A stretch of 64,000 bases of DNA from MFD01275-c22 sp963705885 (GTDB lineage: Bacteria > Actinomycetota > Actinomycetes > JACCUZ01): contig OY970120.1 of NCBI GenBank assembly GCA_963705885.1, positions 868,001 to 932,000 of the forward strand. The letters run 5' to 3'. How positions within the stretch are numbered: the stretch's first letter is position 1; each line of letters starts with the position of its first letter. The notes beneath the pieces were generated by a model. The model was not told the origin of the DNA. It did not search any database and was given only the letters and a program-made list of their open reading frames with translations. Of this stretch, positions 25,475-35,316 are shown one piece after another. The translations under genes were made by a program, and so were the position numbers.

Positions 25475-25505
25475 CCCGGGTGCGGGTCGGACGAGGAGGG
25501 GTGCG

Positions 25506-25919
25506 ATGAGCGTCGGGTCCGAGACGGTCGTGCGCGAGGTCACCGTGCAGGTGGTGCTCCCCGACGGCGAGCCGCACCGCATGCGGGTGGTGATGCGCTA
25601 CGACGTGGGAGACCCCTTCGCCGTCCGCCTGGACTTCGACCTGCCGCCGCACGGGGTCACCTGGGTGTTCGCGCGCGACCTGCTGATGCGTGGGCTCAGC
25701 GCGCCGTCCGGTGACGGCGACGTGCGCGTCTGGCCGTCGCACGCCGAGCGCTGCCTGCGCGTCGCGTTGATGTCACCGGACGGTGACGCGGTGCTCGAGG
25801 CCGCCACTTCCGACGTCGCCGACTTCGTCGGCCGCACCTATCTCGCCTGCCCACCTGGCAGCGAGTCGCGGCACCTCGACCTCGACGCCGCCCTGGACAC
25901 GTTCCTCCGCCTGCCCTGA
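25506..25919 (+). CDS. SsgA-like (SALP) sporulation/cell-division protein
   Basis: 137 residues starting at ATG 25506 with GAGGAGGGG upstream. It matches SALPs: VLPDGEPHRMRVVMRYDVGDPFAVRLDF, GVTWVFARDLLMRGL and GDGDVRVWPS, then SDVADFVGRTYLACPPGSE. In Streptomyces, SsgB recruits FtsZ to sporulation septa with SsgA. SALPs are confined to morphologically complex actinobacteria, which hints at a developmental life style. It lies 31 nt downstream of dnaB. Which SALP class it belongs to cannot be settled by eye; it resembles SsgB. Confidence 0.85.
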   Translation: MSVGSETVVREVTVQVVLPDGEPHRMRVVMRYDVGDPFAVRLDFDLPPHGVTWVFARDLLMRGLSAPSGDGDVRVWPSHAERCLRVALMSPDGDAVLEAATSDVADFVGRTYLACPPGSESRHLDLDAALDTFLRLP

Positions 25920-26012
25920 CCCGCGCTGGTCGCGGCTGGTCGCGGCCGGTCCCGGCGTCCGTGCCTCGCCTGGTCCCGCGCGTCCGCGGGCACGACCCCG
26001 ATTCGACCGGCC

Positions 26013-26055
26013 GATACCCCTGCCCGTATGCTCCGCCGATACCCCCACCTGTATC
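26013..26055. promoter_or_regulatory. Two CsoR/CstR operator-like sites upstream of mmpL
   Basis: GATAC-N8-GTATG (26013-26030) and GATAC-N8-GTATC (26038-26055) lie with starts 25 bp apart, with C-rich spacers as in CsoR/CstR operators. Both lie within 55 nt of the mmpL ATG and would cover its promoter. A third copy precedes the csoR/cstR-like gene (28247-28264). Confidence 0.75.
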
Positions 26056-26066
26056 GGAAGGACGGC

Positions 26067-28226
26067 ATGACCAGCCAGCTGACCACAGTCCGCGACACCC
26101 CGCCCGGCCCGCCCACGGCGCCCCGGCTGGGCCCCCTGGGCCGGCTCGGAGCCTGGACCGCCACCCACACCCGGGCCGTGCTCGTCGTCTGGGCGCTGGT
26201 CGTGGTCGCGCTCGGCGCCTTCGCCCCCAAGGTCGAGCACGCGCTCGCCGGTGCCGGCTGGGAGGCGTCGGGCTCGGAGTCCGTGGCCGCGCGCGACGTG
26301 GTCCAGCGGGAGTTCGGCGGCATGTCCAGCGCCGCCCTTCAGGTCGTGGTCCGGTCCGAGACCGGGCCGCTCACGAGCCCCGAGGGTCAGCGCGTCGTGG
26401 CGGACGTCGTCCGGCTGCTCGAAGCAGACCCGCGGACGTCGCAGGTGGTCGCGCCGCAGGAGGGCCTGTCCGTCTCCCGCGACGGACGCACGGCGCTGGT
26501 CCAGGCGGGCGCTGCCACCGCAAGCACGAACGAGATGGTGCGCGCCGCCGACGACCTCAAGGAGCCGCTGCGCGAGCTCGGCGGCGACGGTGTCACGGTC
26601 GCGCTCACCGGCTCGTCCGCGCTGTGGAGCGACTTCAACGCCGCCAACCTCGAGGCGATGATGAAGAGCGAGCTGATCAGCTGGCCGGTGACCCTGGTGA
26701 TCCTGGTCGTCGCCTTCGGCTCCCTCGTCGCGGCCGGGCTGCCCCTCATGCTCACGATCGTCGGCCTCGTGGCCGCCGCGGGCTCGCTCTACCTGGGCAC
26801 CCTGATCGGCGACATCTCGATCTGGGCGCTGAACTTCGCGCTCATGTTCGCGCTGGCCCTGGGCATCGACTACGCACTGTTCCTCGTCGTGCGTTTCCGG
26901 GCGGCTCGGTTCGGCGACCGCAAGTCCACGCGCGACGCCGTCGCGGAGACGATGGACACGGCGGGCAAGGCCGTGCTCTTCTCCGGTCTGACAGTGCTCA
27001 TCTCGCTGTCCGCGGTGATGCTCGTCCCGTCGCCTGCCTTCCGGTCGATGGCCCTCGGCATCATGCTCGCGGTCGTCTTCGTCCTCGCCGCCACGCTGAC
27101 CCTGCTCCCCGCGGTGCTGGCCCGGCTCGGGTCCCGCGTCGACGCGCTCGCCCTTCCCTGGGTGCACGCCGGCGAGCACCGCTCGCCCCGGTTCACCGCG
27201 TGGGCCGAGCGCCTGTGGCGCCGGCCGATGGCGTACGGCGCTGCCGCCCTGGTCGCGCTCCTGGCGCTGGCCGTCCCGCTCCTGGGCCTGGAGACCGGCA
27301 TGCCCAGCATCAAGGTCGTGCCCTCGAGCGACTCGAGCCGGGTCGGCTACACAGCCGTGCAGGAGGCGTTCGGCGAGGGTGCGCCGGGAACCCTGCAGGT
27401 CGTGGCACCCGGGGCGCGGGCGGCCGAGGTCGACGAGACCCTGCGCGCCGACCCCGGCATCGCCGCGGTGCAGCCGGCCGTCGAGGGCAGCGCCGGCAAC
27501 GTCCTGGTGCAGGCCGTGCCCGATGTCGGGCCGTCGGACCCGGCCGTCGGCGACACCATCGAGCGGCTCCGTCGCGACCTGCCGACCGGCGCCCTCGTCG
27601 GCGGCCCGTCCGCGGAGAACCATGACCTCGAGCGCACGCTCGCCGACCGGACCCCGCTGGTCATCGGCGTCGTGCTGTCGCTGGGGTTCCTGCTGCTCCT
27701 CGTGGCGCTGCAGGCGCCGCTGCTGGCAGCGCTCGGCACGGTGACCAACCTGCTGGCGACCGCAGCGGCGTTCGGCGTGGCCAAGCTGATCTTCCAGGAC
27801 GGCATCGGCTCCGGCCTCCTCGGCTTCGAGTCGCAGGGCTTCCTCGACGCCTGGGCACCGGTGTTCTTCTTCGCGATGATCTTCGCGATCGGCATGGACT
27901 ACACGGTGTTCCTGCTCGCCTCGGCGAAGGAGCACTGGGAGAAGTCGGGCGACCCGCGGGAGGCGATGGTCGGCGGGCTCGCGCACTCCGGCCGGGTCAT
28001 CTTCGCCGCGGCGGGTGTCATGGTGGCGGTGTTCTTCACCTTCGCGCTCTCCGGTCCGCTGCCGCCCAAGGAGATGGGCGTGGTTCTCGGGGTCGCCGTG
28101 CTGCTCGACGCGGCCCTCGTCCGGCTTCTGCTCCTGCCGGTGCTCATGCGCCTCACCGGGCGGGCGGCGTGGGCCAGCCCCGCGTGGCTGCGCCGGCTGC
28201 TGCCGCCGGTCCGCTTCAGCCACTGA
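26067..28226 (+). CDS. MMPL-family (RND) transporter
   Basis: 719-residue membrane protein of the RND/MMPL superfamily, with two similar halves each having an external loop and about six helices. Motifs are NFALMFALALGIDYALFLVVRFR in half one and FFFAMIFAIGMDYTVFLLASAKE in half two, the proton-relay Asp-Tyr pairs of MmpL proteins. ATG 26067 has GGAAGG upstream; the frame back to 26028 lies inside operator sequence. Its substrate is unknown: lipids, siderophores or antibiotics are typical. Two CsoR/CstR-type operator sites upstream suggest induction together with the cstR-DUF302-tauE group. Confidence 0.87.
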   Translation: MTSQLTTVRDTPPGPPTAPRLGPLGRLGAWTATHTRAVLVVWALVVVALGAFAPKVEHALAGAGWEASGSESVAARDVVQREFGGMSSAALQVVVRSETGPLTSPEGQRVVADVVRLLEADPRTSQVVAPQEGLSVSRDGRTALVQAGAATASTNEMVRAADDLKEPLRELGGDGVTVALTGSSALWSDFNAANLEAMMKSELISWPVTLVILVVAFGSLVAAGLPLMLTIVGLVAAAGSLYLGTLIGDISIWALNFALMFALALGIDYALFLVVRFRAARFGDRKSTRDAVAETMDTAGKAVLFSGLTVLISLSAVMLVPSPAFRSMALGIMLAVVFVLAATLTLLPAVLARLGSRVDALALPWVHAGEHRSPRFTAWAERLWRRPMAYGAAALVALLALAVPLLGLETGMPSIKVVPSSDSSRVGYTAVQEAFGEGAPGTLQVVAPGARAAEVDETLRADPGIAAVQPAVEGSAGNVLVQAVPDVGPSDPAVGDTIERLRRDLPTGALVGGPSAENHDLERTLADRTPLVIGVVLSLGFLLLLVALQAPLLAALGTVTNLLATAAAFGVAKLIFQDGIGSGLLGFESQGFLDAWAPVFFFAMIFAIGMDYTVFLLASAKEHWEKSGDPREAMVGGLAHSGRVIFAAAGVMVAVFFTFALSGPLPPKEMGVVLGVAVLLDAALVRLLLLPVLMRLTGRAAWASPAWLRRLLPPVRFSH

Positions 28227-28246
28227 TGGCCGTCAGCGAGACCGTC

Positions 28247-28264
28247 GATACCCTGACCCGTATC
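28247..28264. promoter_or_regulatory. CsoR/CstR operator-like site upstream of cstR-like gene
   Basis: GATAC-CCTGACCC-GTATC, ends forming a perfect inverted repeat with an 8-nt spacer, 24 nt before the likely start. Matches the two sites upstream of mmpL. Confidence 0.75.
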
Positions 28265-28287
28265 ACCACCTGATGTGGAGGACCGCC

Positions 28288-28548
28288 GTGCAGCTGGAGC
28301 CGGAGACTCTCGGAGCCGTCGTGAACCGGCTCAAGCGCGCCCAGGGCCAGCTGGCGGGCGTCCTGCGCATGGTCGAGGAGGGCCGCGACTGCGCGGACAC
28401 CGTGACGCAGCTCGCGGCTGTGTCCCGGGCTCTGGACAAGGCGGGGTTCGCACTGATCGCGGCAGGGCTCGAGGCGTGCATCAACGCCGGTGCCGAGGGC
28501 GAGCTCGACCGCGCGAGGCTCGAGCGCGTTTTCCTCTCCCTGGCCTGA
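28288..28548 (+). CDS. CsoR/RcnR/FrmR-family repressor, CstR-like
   Basis: 86-residue helical repressor. Core: VNRLKRAQGQLAGVLRMVEEGRDCADTVTQLAAVSRALDKAGFALIAAGLEAC. In copper-sensing CsoR the sensor set is Cys-His-Cys; here the first Cys (RDC) and the last Cys (LEAC) remain but the central His is Gly. That pattern fits CstR, which senses persulfide through two Cys without metal. GGAGG at 28276-28280 selects GTG 28288; an upstream ATG at 28273 is less likely. Genes downstream (DUF302, TauE) agree with sulfur-stress control, and operator sites of this family lie upstream of it and of mmpL. Confidence 0.82.
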   Translation: MQLEPETLGAVVNRLKRAQGQLAGVLRMVEEGRDCADTVTQLAAVSRALDKAGFALIAAGLEACINAGAEGELDRARLERVFLSLA

Positions 28549-28627
28549 GGGCAGGAGTCCGACCGCCGACCGGACCGCGGCGGCGCAACCATCGCGTCCA
28601 CGACGACGCACGACGAACGGAGTGGTG

Positions 28628-29032
28628 ATGACGTACTTCGACAGCATCGAGCTCGACCGGCCGTACGGCCAGGTCGTCGAGGCGGTCAGGAACGCGCTGT
28701 CCGAGCAGGGTTTCGGTGTCCTCACCGAGATCGACGTCCGGGCGACGATGGAGGCCAAGCTGGGCGAGGACATGGAGGACTACGTGATCCTCGGTGCCTG
28801 CAACCCGCAGCTCGCCCACCAGGCGCTGGGCGTGGACCGCTCCCTCGGGCTGCTCCTCCCCTGCAACGTGGTGGTCCGTGGTCGCGACGGAGGCACCGTC
28901 GTGGAGATGCTGGATCCCCAGGTGATGGTGACCGTCCCGGACCAGGAGGCGCTTCGCCCGGTCGCCGACGAGGCTCGTCGGCGGCTGACCGCCGCGCTCG
29001 CAGCTGTCCCCGCGGCGGTCGGCGCCGCGTGA
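28628..29032 (+). CDS. DUF302 domain protein
   Basis: 134 residues from ATG 28628. It has the DUF302 fold features FGVLTEIDVRATMEAKLG and YVILGACNPQLAHQALGVDRSLGLLLPCNVVVR, including two conserved Cys near ACNP and LLPCNV. The function is not established; DUF302 genes often occur with metal or sulfur stress genes. Its stop overlaps the tauE GTG (GTGA), so they are translated together. Confidence 0.85.
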   Translation: MTYFDSIELDRPYGQVVEAVRNALSEQGFGVLTEIDVRATMEAKLGEDMEDYVILGACNPQLAHQALGVDRSLGLLLPCNVVVRGRDGGTVVEMLDPQVMVTVPDQEALRPVADEARRRLTAALAAVPAAVGAA

Positions 29033-29850
29033 CCCTGCTCGTCCTCGTCGTGGCCGGGCTGGTCACGGGCCTCGTCCTGGGAGCCCTCGGGGGCGGCGGG
29101 GCGATCCTGACCGTTCCGGTCCTCGTCTACCTCGTCGGGCAGAGCGCCCAGGAGGCGACGACCGCGAGCCTGGTCGTCGTCGGCGTCAGCTCGCTCGTGG
29201 GGCTGCTCGGGCACGCCCGGGCCGGGAACGTGCGCTGGCGGCTCGGCGCGGCCTTCGGCGCCGCCGGGGTCGCCACGGCGGTGCTCGGGACGGCGGTGAA
29301 CCGCCACGTCGACGAGCGGCACCTGCTGCTCGGCTTCGCGGTCGTCATGGCCCTGGCCGCGAGCGCCATGCTGGCGCGGGGGGACGACGACCGCGACGCC
29401 CCCGACCCGGTCGGCGGTGCGGGCGCCGCAACCGCCGCCACTCTCGTGCGCACCGACCTGCCCCGTGCACCGGCCCGGTCGGCCACGGTCGCCAACGTCG
29501 TCGCCGCAGGACTCGTCGTGGGCTTCCTGACCGGCTTCTTCGGGGTCGGCGGGGGTTTCGTCGTCGTTCCCGCGCTCTTGGTGGCGCTGCGGCTGCCCAT
29601 GCCGGTGGCGGTCGGGACGTCCCTGCTGGTGATCGGTGTCAACTCCGCCGCGGCGCTGTCGGCGCGCTGGGGTCAGCCCGTCGACTGGGCGGTCGTCGCT
29701 CCGTTCACCCTGGTCGCGGTCGGCGCCACCGTCGCCGGCCAGCGGCTGGCCCGCCGGGTGCCCGCCCCCGCCCTGCAGCGGTCGTTCGCGGCGCTGCTGC
29801 TCGGCGTCGCGGCCCTCGTCGCCGGGCACAGCGCGCTCTCCATGATCTGA
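29029..29850 (+). CDS. TauE/SafE-family sulfite/organosulfonate exporter
   Basis: 273-residue membrane protein with about eight helices in two repeats. Motifs are GALGGGGAILTVPVLVYLVGQ in the first and GFFGVGGGFVVVPALLVAL in the second. A loop with DDDRDAPDP separates the repeats. It exports sulfite or sulfonates. In staphylococci cstR and tauE are neighbours in the sulfide-response operon, supporting the same role here. GTG 29029 overlaps the DUF302 stop. Confidence 0.87.
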   Translation: MTLLVLVVAGLVTGLVLGALGGGGAILTVPVLVYLVGQSAQEATTASLVVVGVSSLVGLLGHARAGNVRWRLGAAFGAAGVATAVLGTAVNRHVDERHLLLGFAVVMALAASAMLARGDDDRDAPDPVGGAGAATAATLVRTDLPRAPARSATVANVVAAGLVVGFLTGFFGVGGGFVVVPALLVALRLPMPVAVGTSLLVIGVNSAAALSARWGQPVDWAVVAPFTLVAVGATVAGQRLARRVPAPALQRSFAALLLGVAALVAGHSALSMI

Positions 29851-29870
29851 GCGGTCGACGCCGGCCCGGC

Positions 29871-30545
29871 TCAGGACGTGAGCGCGCCCGCCAGGTCGGT
29901 GAGCGCTGCGACCGTGTGCGTCGGCGGCGAGAAGTAGCCGGGGTACCCCGCCCCGGCCCGGTCGACCCACGCGGTCTCCATGCCGGCGCGGCTGGCCCCG
30001 TCGATGTCCCACGGGTGCACGGCGACGAGGAGCATGTCGGCGAGGTCGGTGCCGCAGGCCCGCGCCGCGTGCTCGTAGGCGCCCCGGGCCGGCTTCCACA
30101 CCCCGGCGTCCTCGACGGTCAGCAGCGCCTCGAACTCCCCACGGATCCCGGCGTCGGCGAAGAGGGTCTCGGCCACGCGGCTCGACCCGTTGCTCAGGGT
30201 GACCAGCCGCAGGCCGGCCCCCCGCAGCGCCCGCACGCCGTCGGGGACGTCCGGGTGCAACGGCAGGCTCGTGAAGCCGCCCATCACGTGGGCGACCGCG
30301 TCGTCGACGTCCCGGTCCATCTCGACGCCGGAGAGCACCTGGCGCAGCACGCCCTCGCCCAGCACGGCGAACCGTTCGGTGCCGCCCGCCGCGGTGACGG
30401 CGAACCCGTCGCGCAGCAGGGTGGCGAACCAGAGCTTCGCGAGGTGCGGCTCGGCGCCGACGTCGGCGAAGCGTGCCGCCATCGGCGACATGTCGGAGAG
30501 CGTCTCGTTGACGTCGAAGACCACCACGGTCGGGCGGCGCGTCAT
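29871..30545 (-). CDS. HAD-superfamily haloacid dehalogenase type II-like protein
   Basis: 224 residues. HAD motif I is VVFDVNETLSD (nucleophile Asp10 context), motif II is LVTLSNGSS, motif III Lys lies in GVWKPARGAYEHAA and motif IV is HPWDIDGASRAG. Type II (S)-2-haloacid dehalogenases hydrolyse 2-haloalkanoates; the DVNETL variant is common in actinobacteria, and the real substrate is often a different phosphate or halogenated compound. ATG 30545. Convergent with tauE. Confidence 0.83.
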   Translation of the reverse strand: MTRRPTVVVFDVNETLSDMSPMAARFADVGAEPHLAKLWFATLLRDGFAVTAAGGTERFAVLGEGVLRQVLSGVEMDRDVDDAVAHVMGGFTSLPLHPDVPDGVRALRGAGLRLVTLSNGSSRVAETLFADAGIRGEFEALLTVEDAGVWKPARGAYEHAARACGTDLADMLLVAVHPWDIDGASRAGMETAWVDRAGAGYPGYFSPPTHTVAALTDLAGALTS

Positions 30546-30615
30546 GGGCTGCTCCTTCGGCGAGAGGTGTTGTCCCCGCAGGTCTACCCGGGACAGCGGC
30601 GGTGCACCTCGGCGG

Positions 30616-31812
<1,197 letters not shown>

Positions 31813-31911
31813 ACCCCTGGGAACCCGCCTCCGGGCCGGCATCCTTCCGCGGCACCCTGCGACCTCAGAAACCGGATGGAATGTGGCGCAATCGGCACCG
31901 GGTTCACCGGC

Positions 31912-31931
31912 CGGACCGCGTCCGCGGTCCG
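31912..31931. promoter_or_regulatory. Perfect 9/2/9 palindrome upstream of frameshifted membrane gene
   Basis: CGGACCGCG-TC-CGCGGTCCG lies 33 nt upstream of ATG 31965 in the 152-nt gap between divergent DUF3179 and the membrane gene. It could be an operator or a leader hairpin. Nothing else stands out in the gap. Confidence 0.45.
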
Positions 31932-31964
31932 ACTCGCACCAGGAACACAGGAAGGACCACCCAC

Positions 31965-32553
31965 ATGTCCGAAGGCGCAGGCACACGCTCGGCAGCTGTA
32001 CGGCGGGGGATCACGCTCGGGGGCGTCGGAGGCAGTGCCGGGGCAGTCATCATGGCGATCTACGCGATGGTCGTGAGCGGCACGGTGAAGGACGTCGGCT
32101 TCTTCACTCCGCTGCACCACATCGCGTCGGCCGTCATCGCACCCGACGCGATGATGGCCTCGATGGAGGCGGCGGGATCGGGCGACTCCGCCTTCGTCGA
32201 CGTCGGCCCGGCCCTCGTCGGCCTGCTCGTGCACCTGGTCACCGGCGCGTCGGCGGGCGCGGTCTTCGGCGCGGTCGTCGCCCTCGCCCGGCTCTCCGCG
32301 CCCGCTCGTCGTCGGCGCCGGCGTCGCCTTCGGCCTGCTCGTGATGGTCGTGAACGGCTACGTCGGGCTGCCGCTCGTGGCCGAGCTCTTCGATGGTGGC
32401 GAGCCGATCTCCGACATGCCGACCATGGTCGGTTGGGGCACGTTCACCGCCGAGCACGCGCTGTACGGCCTCGTCCTCGGTGCCGTCGTGGCCCGGCGGA
32501 CGGTCGCTCCGGCCGCCGCGGACCGGGCGCCGCGCGTGACCGAGCGCGTCTAG
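31965..32553 (+). pseudogene. Small membrane protein interrupted by a frameshift
   Basis: The 5' part (MSEGAGTRSAAVRRG then helices through LVTGASAGAVFGAVVALARL) reads in one frame. From about position 32300 the continuation GAGVAFGLLVMVVNGYVGLPLVAELF and FTAEHALYGLVLGAVVARR is in another frame. The shift lies around a run of CGC/CCC repeats, so a polymerase slip or sequencing error is possible. Joined, it would be about 195 residues with four to five helices, end at TAG 32551-32553, and overlap the stop of the convergent ABC ATPase. ATG 31965 follows GGAAGGA. No family recognised. Confidence 0.65.
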
Positions 32554-33626
32554 GCGTCGCGTCCTGGGGCCTGCGGCACCGCCGGCACGACGGTGCACGC
32601 GTGCGGCGGGATGTGGACGCCGACGCGCGCGCCGACGGGGACCGACACGGAGGGCGGCGCGGTGACGTGCAGGGTGACGGCACCCACGGCGACGGTCACG
32701 GCGATCGAGGTGCCGCGGTAGTCGGCGCGGGTGACCGTCCCCTGCACGGTGTTGCGCGAGGCGCCCTCGGACAGCCGCAGGACCTCGGGACGCACGACGA
32801 GGTGACCCGGCCCGTCGGGCGCGTCGTCCACGGTCAGCTCCCCGAGGTCGCACTCGAACCGCCCGCCGGACACCCGGCCCGCGACGATGTTCGCGGCCCC
32901 GAAGAACCGTGCCGCGGCGACGGTCTCGGGACGCTCGAAGAAGGCGCGCGGCGGACCGTGCTGCTCGATCCGGCCGGCGAGCATGAGAGCCACCGAGTCG
33001 GCGAGCTCGACCGCCTCGAGCTGGTCGTGGGTGACGAAGACGGTCGTGACGCCGACCTGGCGCTGCACGTGGCGCAGCAGGTCGCGCATCTGGCTGCGCA
33101 GGCCCGCGTCCAGCTGCGAGAACGGCTCGTCGAGGAGCAGGACGCGTGGGTCGGTGACCATGGCCCGGGCGAGGGCGACGCGCTGCTCCTGCCCGCCCGA
33201 CAGCTCGTGGGCCCGCCGGTCACCGAAGCCCGGCAGCTGGACGAGGTCGAGCATGTCCTCGACCCGCCGCTGCCGCTCGCGCCGGGGGACCCGGCGCATC
33301 CGGAGGCCGAACCCGACGTTGTCGCCGACGCTGAGGTGCGGGAAGAGCAGCGGGCGCTGGAACACCATGGCGACCGGCCGGCGCTCGGGTGGGGTCCCGA
33401 GCACGCTCGCGTCCCCGAACCGCACGTCACCCTGCTGCGGGCTGAGCAGTCCCGCGACGAGCTGGAGAGTGGTGCTCTTGCCACAGCCGCTGGGCCCCAG
33501 CAGCGCCGTCAGGGTTCCGGCCGCGAGCTCGAGCGAGAGGCCGTCGACGGCCGGGTCGCTCCCGCCCGGGTAGGTCAGGTGCAGCCCGCGCAGGCTGACC
33601 GCGTCGGGAGCGTTGCCGGCCCTCAC
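32550..33626 (-). CDS. ABC transporter ATPase of the YnjBCD-like system
   Basis: 358 residues: ATPase domain (about 1-240) with Walker A GPSGCGKST, Q-loop VFQRPLLFPHL, signature ELSGGQEQR, Walker B VLLLDEPFSQLD and H-loop FVTHDQ, then a TOBE-like C-terminal domain (VRPEVLRLSEG, VGARVGVHIPPHACTVV). GTG 33626 overlaps the permease stop. The closest E. coli counterpart by gene order is YnjD, but YnjD lacks such a long TOBE extension, which is more like PotA/FbpC-type ATPases. Substrate unknown. Confidence 0.87.
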   Translation of the reverse strand: MRAGNAPDAVSLRGLHLTYPGGSDPAVDGLSLELAAGTLTALLGPSGCGKSTTLQLVAGLLSPQQGDVRFGDASVLGTPPERRPVAMVFQRPLLFPHLSVGDNVGFGLRMRRVPRRERQRRVEDMLDLVQLPGFGDRRAHELSGGQEQRVALARAMVTDPRVLLLDEPFSQLDAGLRSQMRDLLRHVQRQVGVTTVFVTHDQLEAVELADSVALMLAGRIEQHGPPRAFFERPETVAAARFFGAANIVAGRVSGGRFECDLGELTVDDAPDGPGHLVVRPEVLRLSEGASRNTVQGTVTRADYRGTSIAVTVAVGAVTLHVTAPPSVSVPVGARVGVHIPPHACTVVPAVPQAPGRDA

Positions 33627-34417
33627 AGCCGGCCCAGCCCGATGAGCGGTCCGTGGCCCCCCGGGAGGCCGCGCGACACCGCGGCGACGAGCAGCAGGGG
33701 CGGCGCGATCAGCAGCAGCGCGACCGCGGCCGCCAGCGTCAGGTCGGCGCCGCGGGCGTACGCGAACAGCAGCAGCGGCAACGTCTGCACGGAGCCGCCG
33801 CCGATGAGGACGGTGAGCACGTACTCGCTCCACGAGATGAGGAAGGCGAAGAACCCCGCCACCATCAGCGCCGGCCGCAGCGCCGGCAGCGTGACGTGCC
33901 GCAGCACCTGCAGGGGCCGCGCGCCGAGCAGGCGCGCCTGCTGCTCGTACCCCGCGTCGAAGTTCGCGAAGGCCGCCGCGGTCACGAGCGTGACATACGG
34001 AACGGTCGGCACGAGGTGCACGAGGACCACCCCGGCGACGGTGTCGGCCAGCCCGTAGCGCAGGAAGAACACCTGGGTGCCCAGCAGCACCGCGAGGCCC
34101 GGGACGATGGCCGGCGCCAGCAGCACGAAGCGCACGAGGCGCTGCCCGCGGAACGAGTACAGGCCGAGCGCCCGGCCGGCCGGCGTGCCGACGACGAGCG
34201 CCAGCACGGTGACCGCCGCGCCGACCGTCAACGACGTGACCAGTCCCGAGAGGACCTGCGACCCGGGCTCGGCCAGCAGCCGCACACCGCGCGTCGAGAG
34301 CTCCTGCGGCAGCACCGACGGGTAGCGCCACCGGCCGCTGACTGCCCAGAGCAGCAGCGGCACGAAGGGGGTCAGGACGCCGACGACGATGATTCCGGCG
34401 CCGACGGAGCGCCTCAC
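33623..34417 (-). CDS. ABC transporter permease 2 (YnjC-like second half)
   Basis: 264-residue inner-membrane permease, about six helices, with the EAA-loop-like EQQARLLGARPLQVLRHVTLPALRPALMVAG. Fits binding-protein-dependent (MalFG/PotBC type) permeases. GTG 34417 overlaps the stop of permease 1 (GTGA). In E. coli the two permease halves are fused into YnjC; here they are two genes. Confidence 0.87.
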   Translation of the reverse strand: MRRSVGAGIIVVGVLTPFVPLLLWAVSGRWRYPSVLPQELSTRGVRLLAEPGSQVLSGLVTSLTVGAAVTVLALVVGTPAGRALGLYSFRGQRLVRFVLLAPAIVPGLAVLLGTQVFFLRYGLADTVAGVVLVHLVPTVPYVTLVTAAAFANFDAGYEQQARLLGARPLQVLRHVTLPALRPALMVAGFFAFLISWSEYVLTVLIGGGSVQTLPLLLFAYARGADLTLAAAVALLLIAPPLLLVAAVSRGLPGGHGPLIGLGRL

Positions 34418-35316
34418 CGGACCCTCCGCACGAAGCGGTCGACCGTGGCCATGTAGACCACGACGAGCGCGGCGACGAGCAGTGCGATCACGACCGAGAT
34501 GGCCATGGCCTCGGGCCGGGCCCCGAGGTCCACGTCCTGGTGGTACTGCAGCGCGACGACCGGGAGGGCGGCGGGGAACGGTCCGCCGAGCAGGAACGGG
34601 ACCTCGTAGCTGCCGAACGTGAAGGCGAACACGAGCACCGAGGTCGCCGCCACCGAGGGCGCGATGAGCGGGAGGACCACGTGGCGAAGCCGCTGCAGAC
34701 CGCGCGCGCCGAGGGTCCGGGCGGCGTCCTCGAGCTCGTCGACCCCGGCCGAGAGGGCGGCCAGGACGACGACGCCCACGAACGGGGCCTCCTTCCACAC
34801 GTACTCCGCGATGATGGCGACCCCGAAGCCGTCCGCGGTCAGGGCGGGGAACCCGGCGGGTGTGTCGGTCACCCCCACGGCGTGGGTGAGGCGGCTCAGC
34901 AGGCCGCTCTGCGAGAGCAGCAGGAGCATCGTGAGCGCCCCGACCAGGTGCGGCACCGGCAGGGGCGAGGCGAACACCGCGGTGAGCAGACGCCGGGCCC
35001 GTCGCGTCCGGTGGATCAGCAGCGCCGCGGCGACCCCCAGCACCGTCGCGAACAGGGTCGAGAGCAGGGAGACGCGCAGGGTCAGCCCGACGGAGGCGCG
35101 GACCGCGGGGTCCTGCCACATCGCGGCGTAGGCGTCGGTGCTCCACCGCCACCCGTCGAGGAACGGCTGGTAGCCCAGGCTCTGGGCGACGCCGAGCGCG
35201 AAGCCCCCGACGAACAGCACGCCGACCACCGCGAGCGCCGGTGCGAGCAGCAGCCCGATGCGCGCCGGCCGCGGCAGGCCGCGAGGTCGGTGCGCCGCGC
35301 TAGCGCTGGAGGACAC
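34414..35316 (-). CDS. ABC transporter permease 1 (YnjC-like first half)
   Basis: 300 residues, about six helices, EAA loop ELEDAARTLGARGLQRLRHVVLPLIAPSVAA. GTG 35316 lies inside the 3' end of the binding-protein gene (17-nt overlap), a tighter coupling than the usual 4 nt. Its partner permease follows immediately. Confidence 0.87.
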   Translation of the reverse strand: MSSSASAAHRPRGLPRPARIGLLLAPALAVVGVLFVGGFALGVAQSLGYQPFLDGWRWSTDAYAAMWQDPAVRASVGLTLRVSLLSTLFATVLGVAAALLIHRTRRARRLLTAVFASPLPVPHLVGALTMLLLLSQSGLLSRLTHAVGVTDTPAGFPALTADGFGVAIIAEYVWKEAPFVGVVVLAALSAGVDELEDAARTLGARGLQRLRHVVLPLIAPSVAATSVLVFAFTFGSYEVPFLLGGPFPAALPVVALQYHQDVDLGARPEAMAISVVIALLVAALVVVYMATVDRFVRRVR

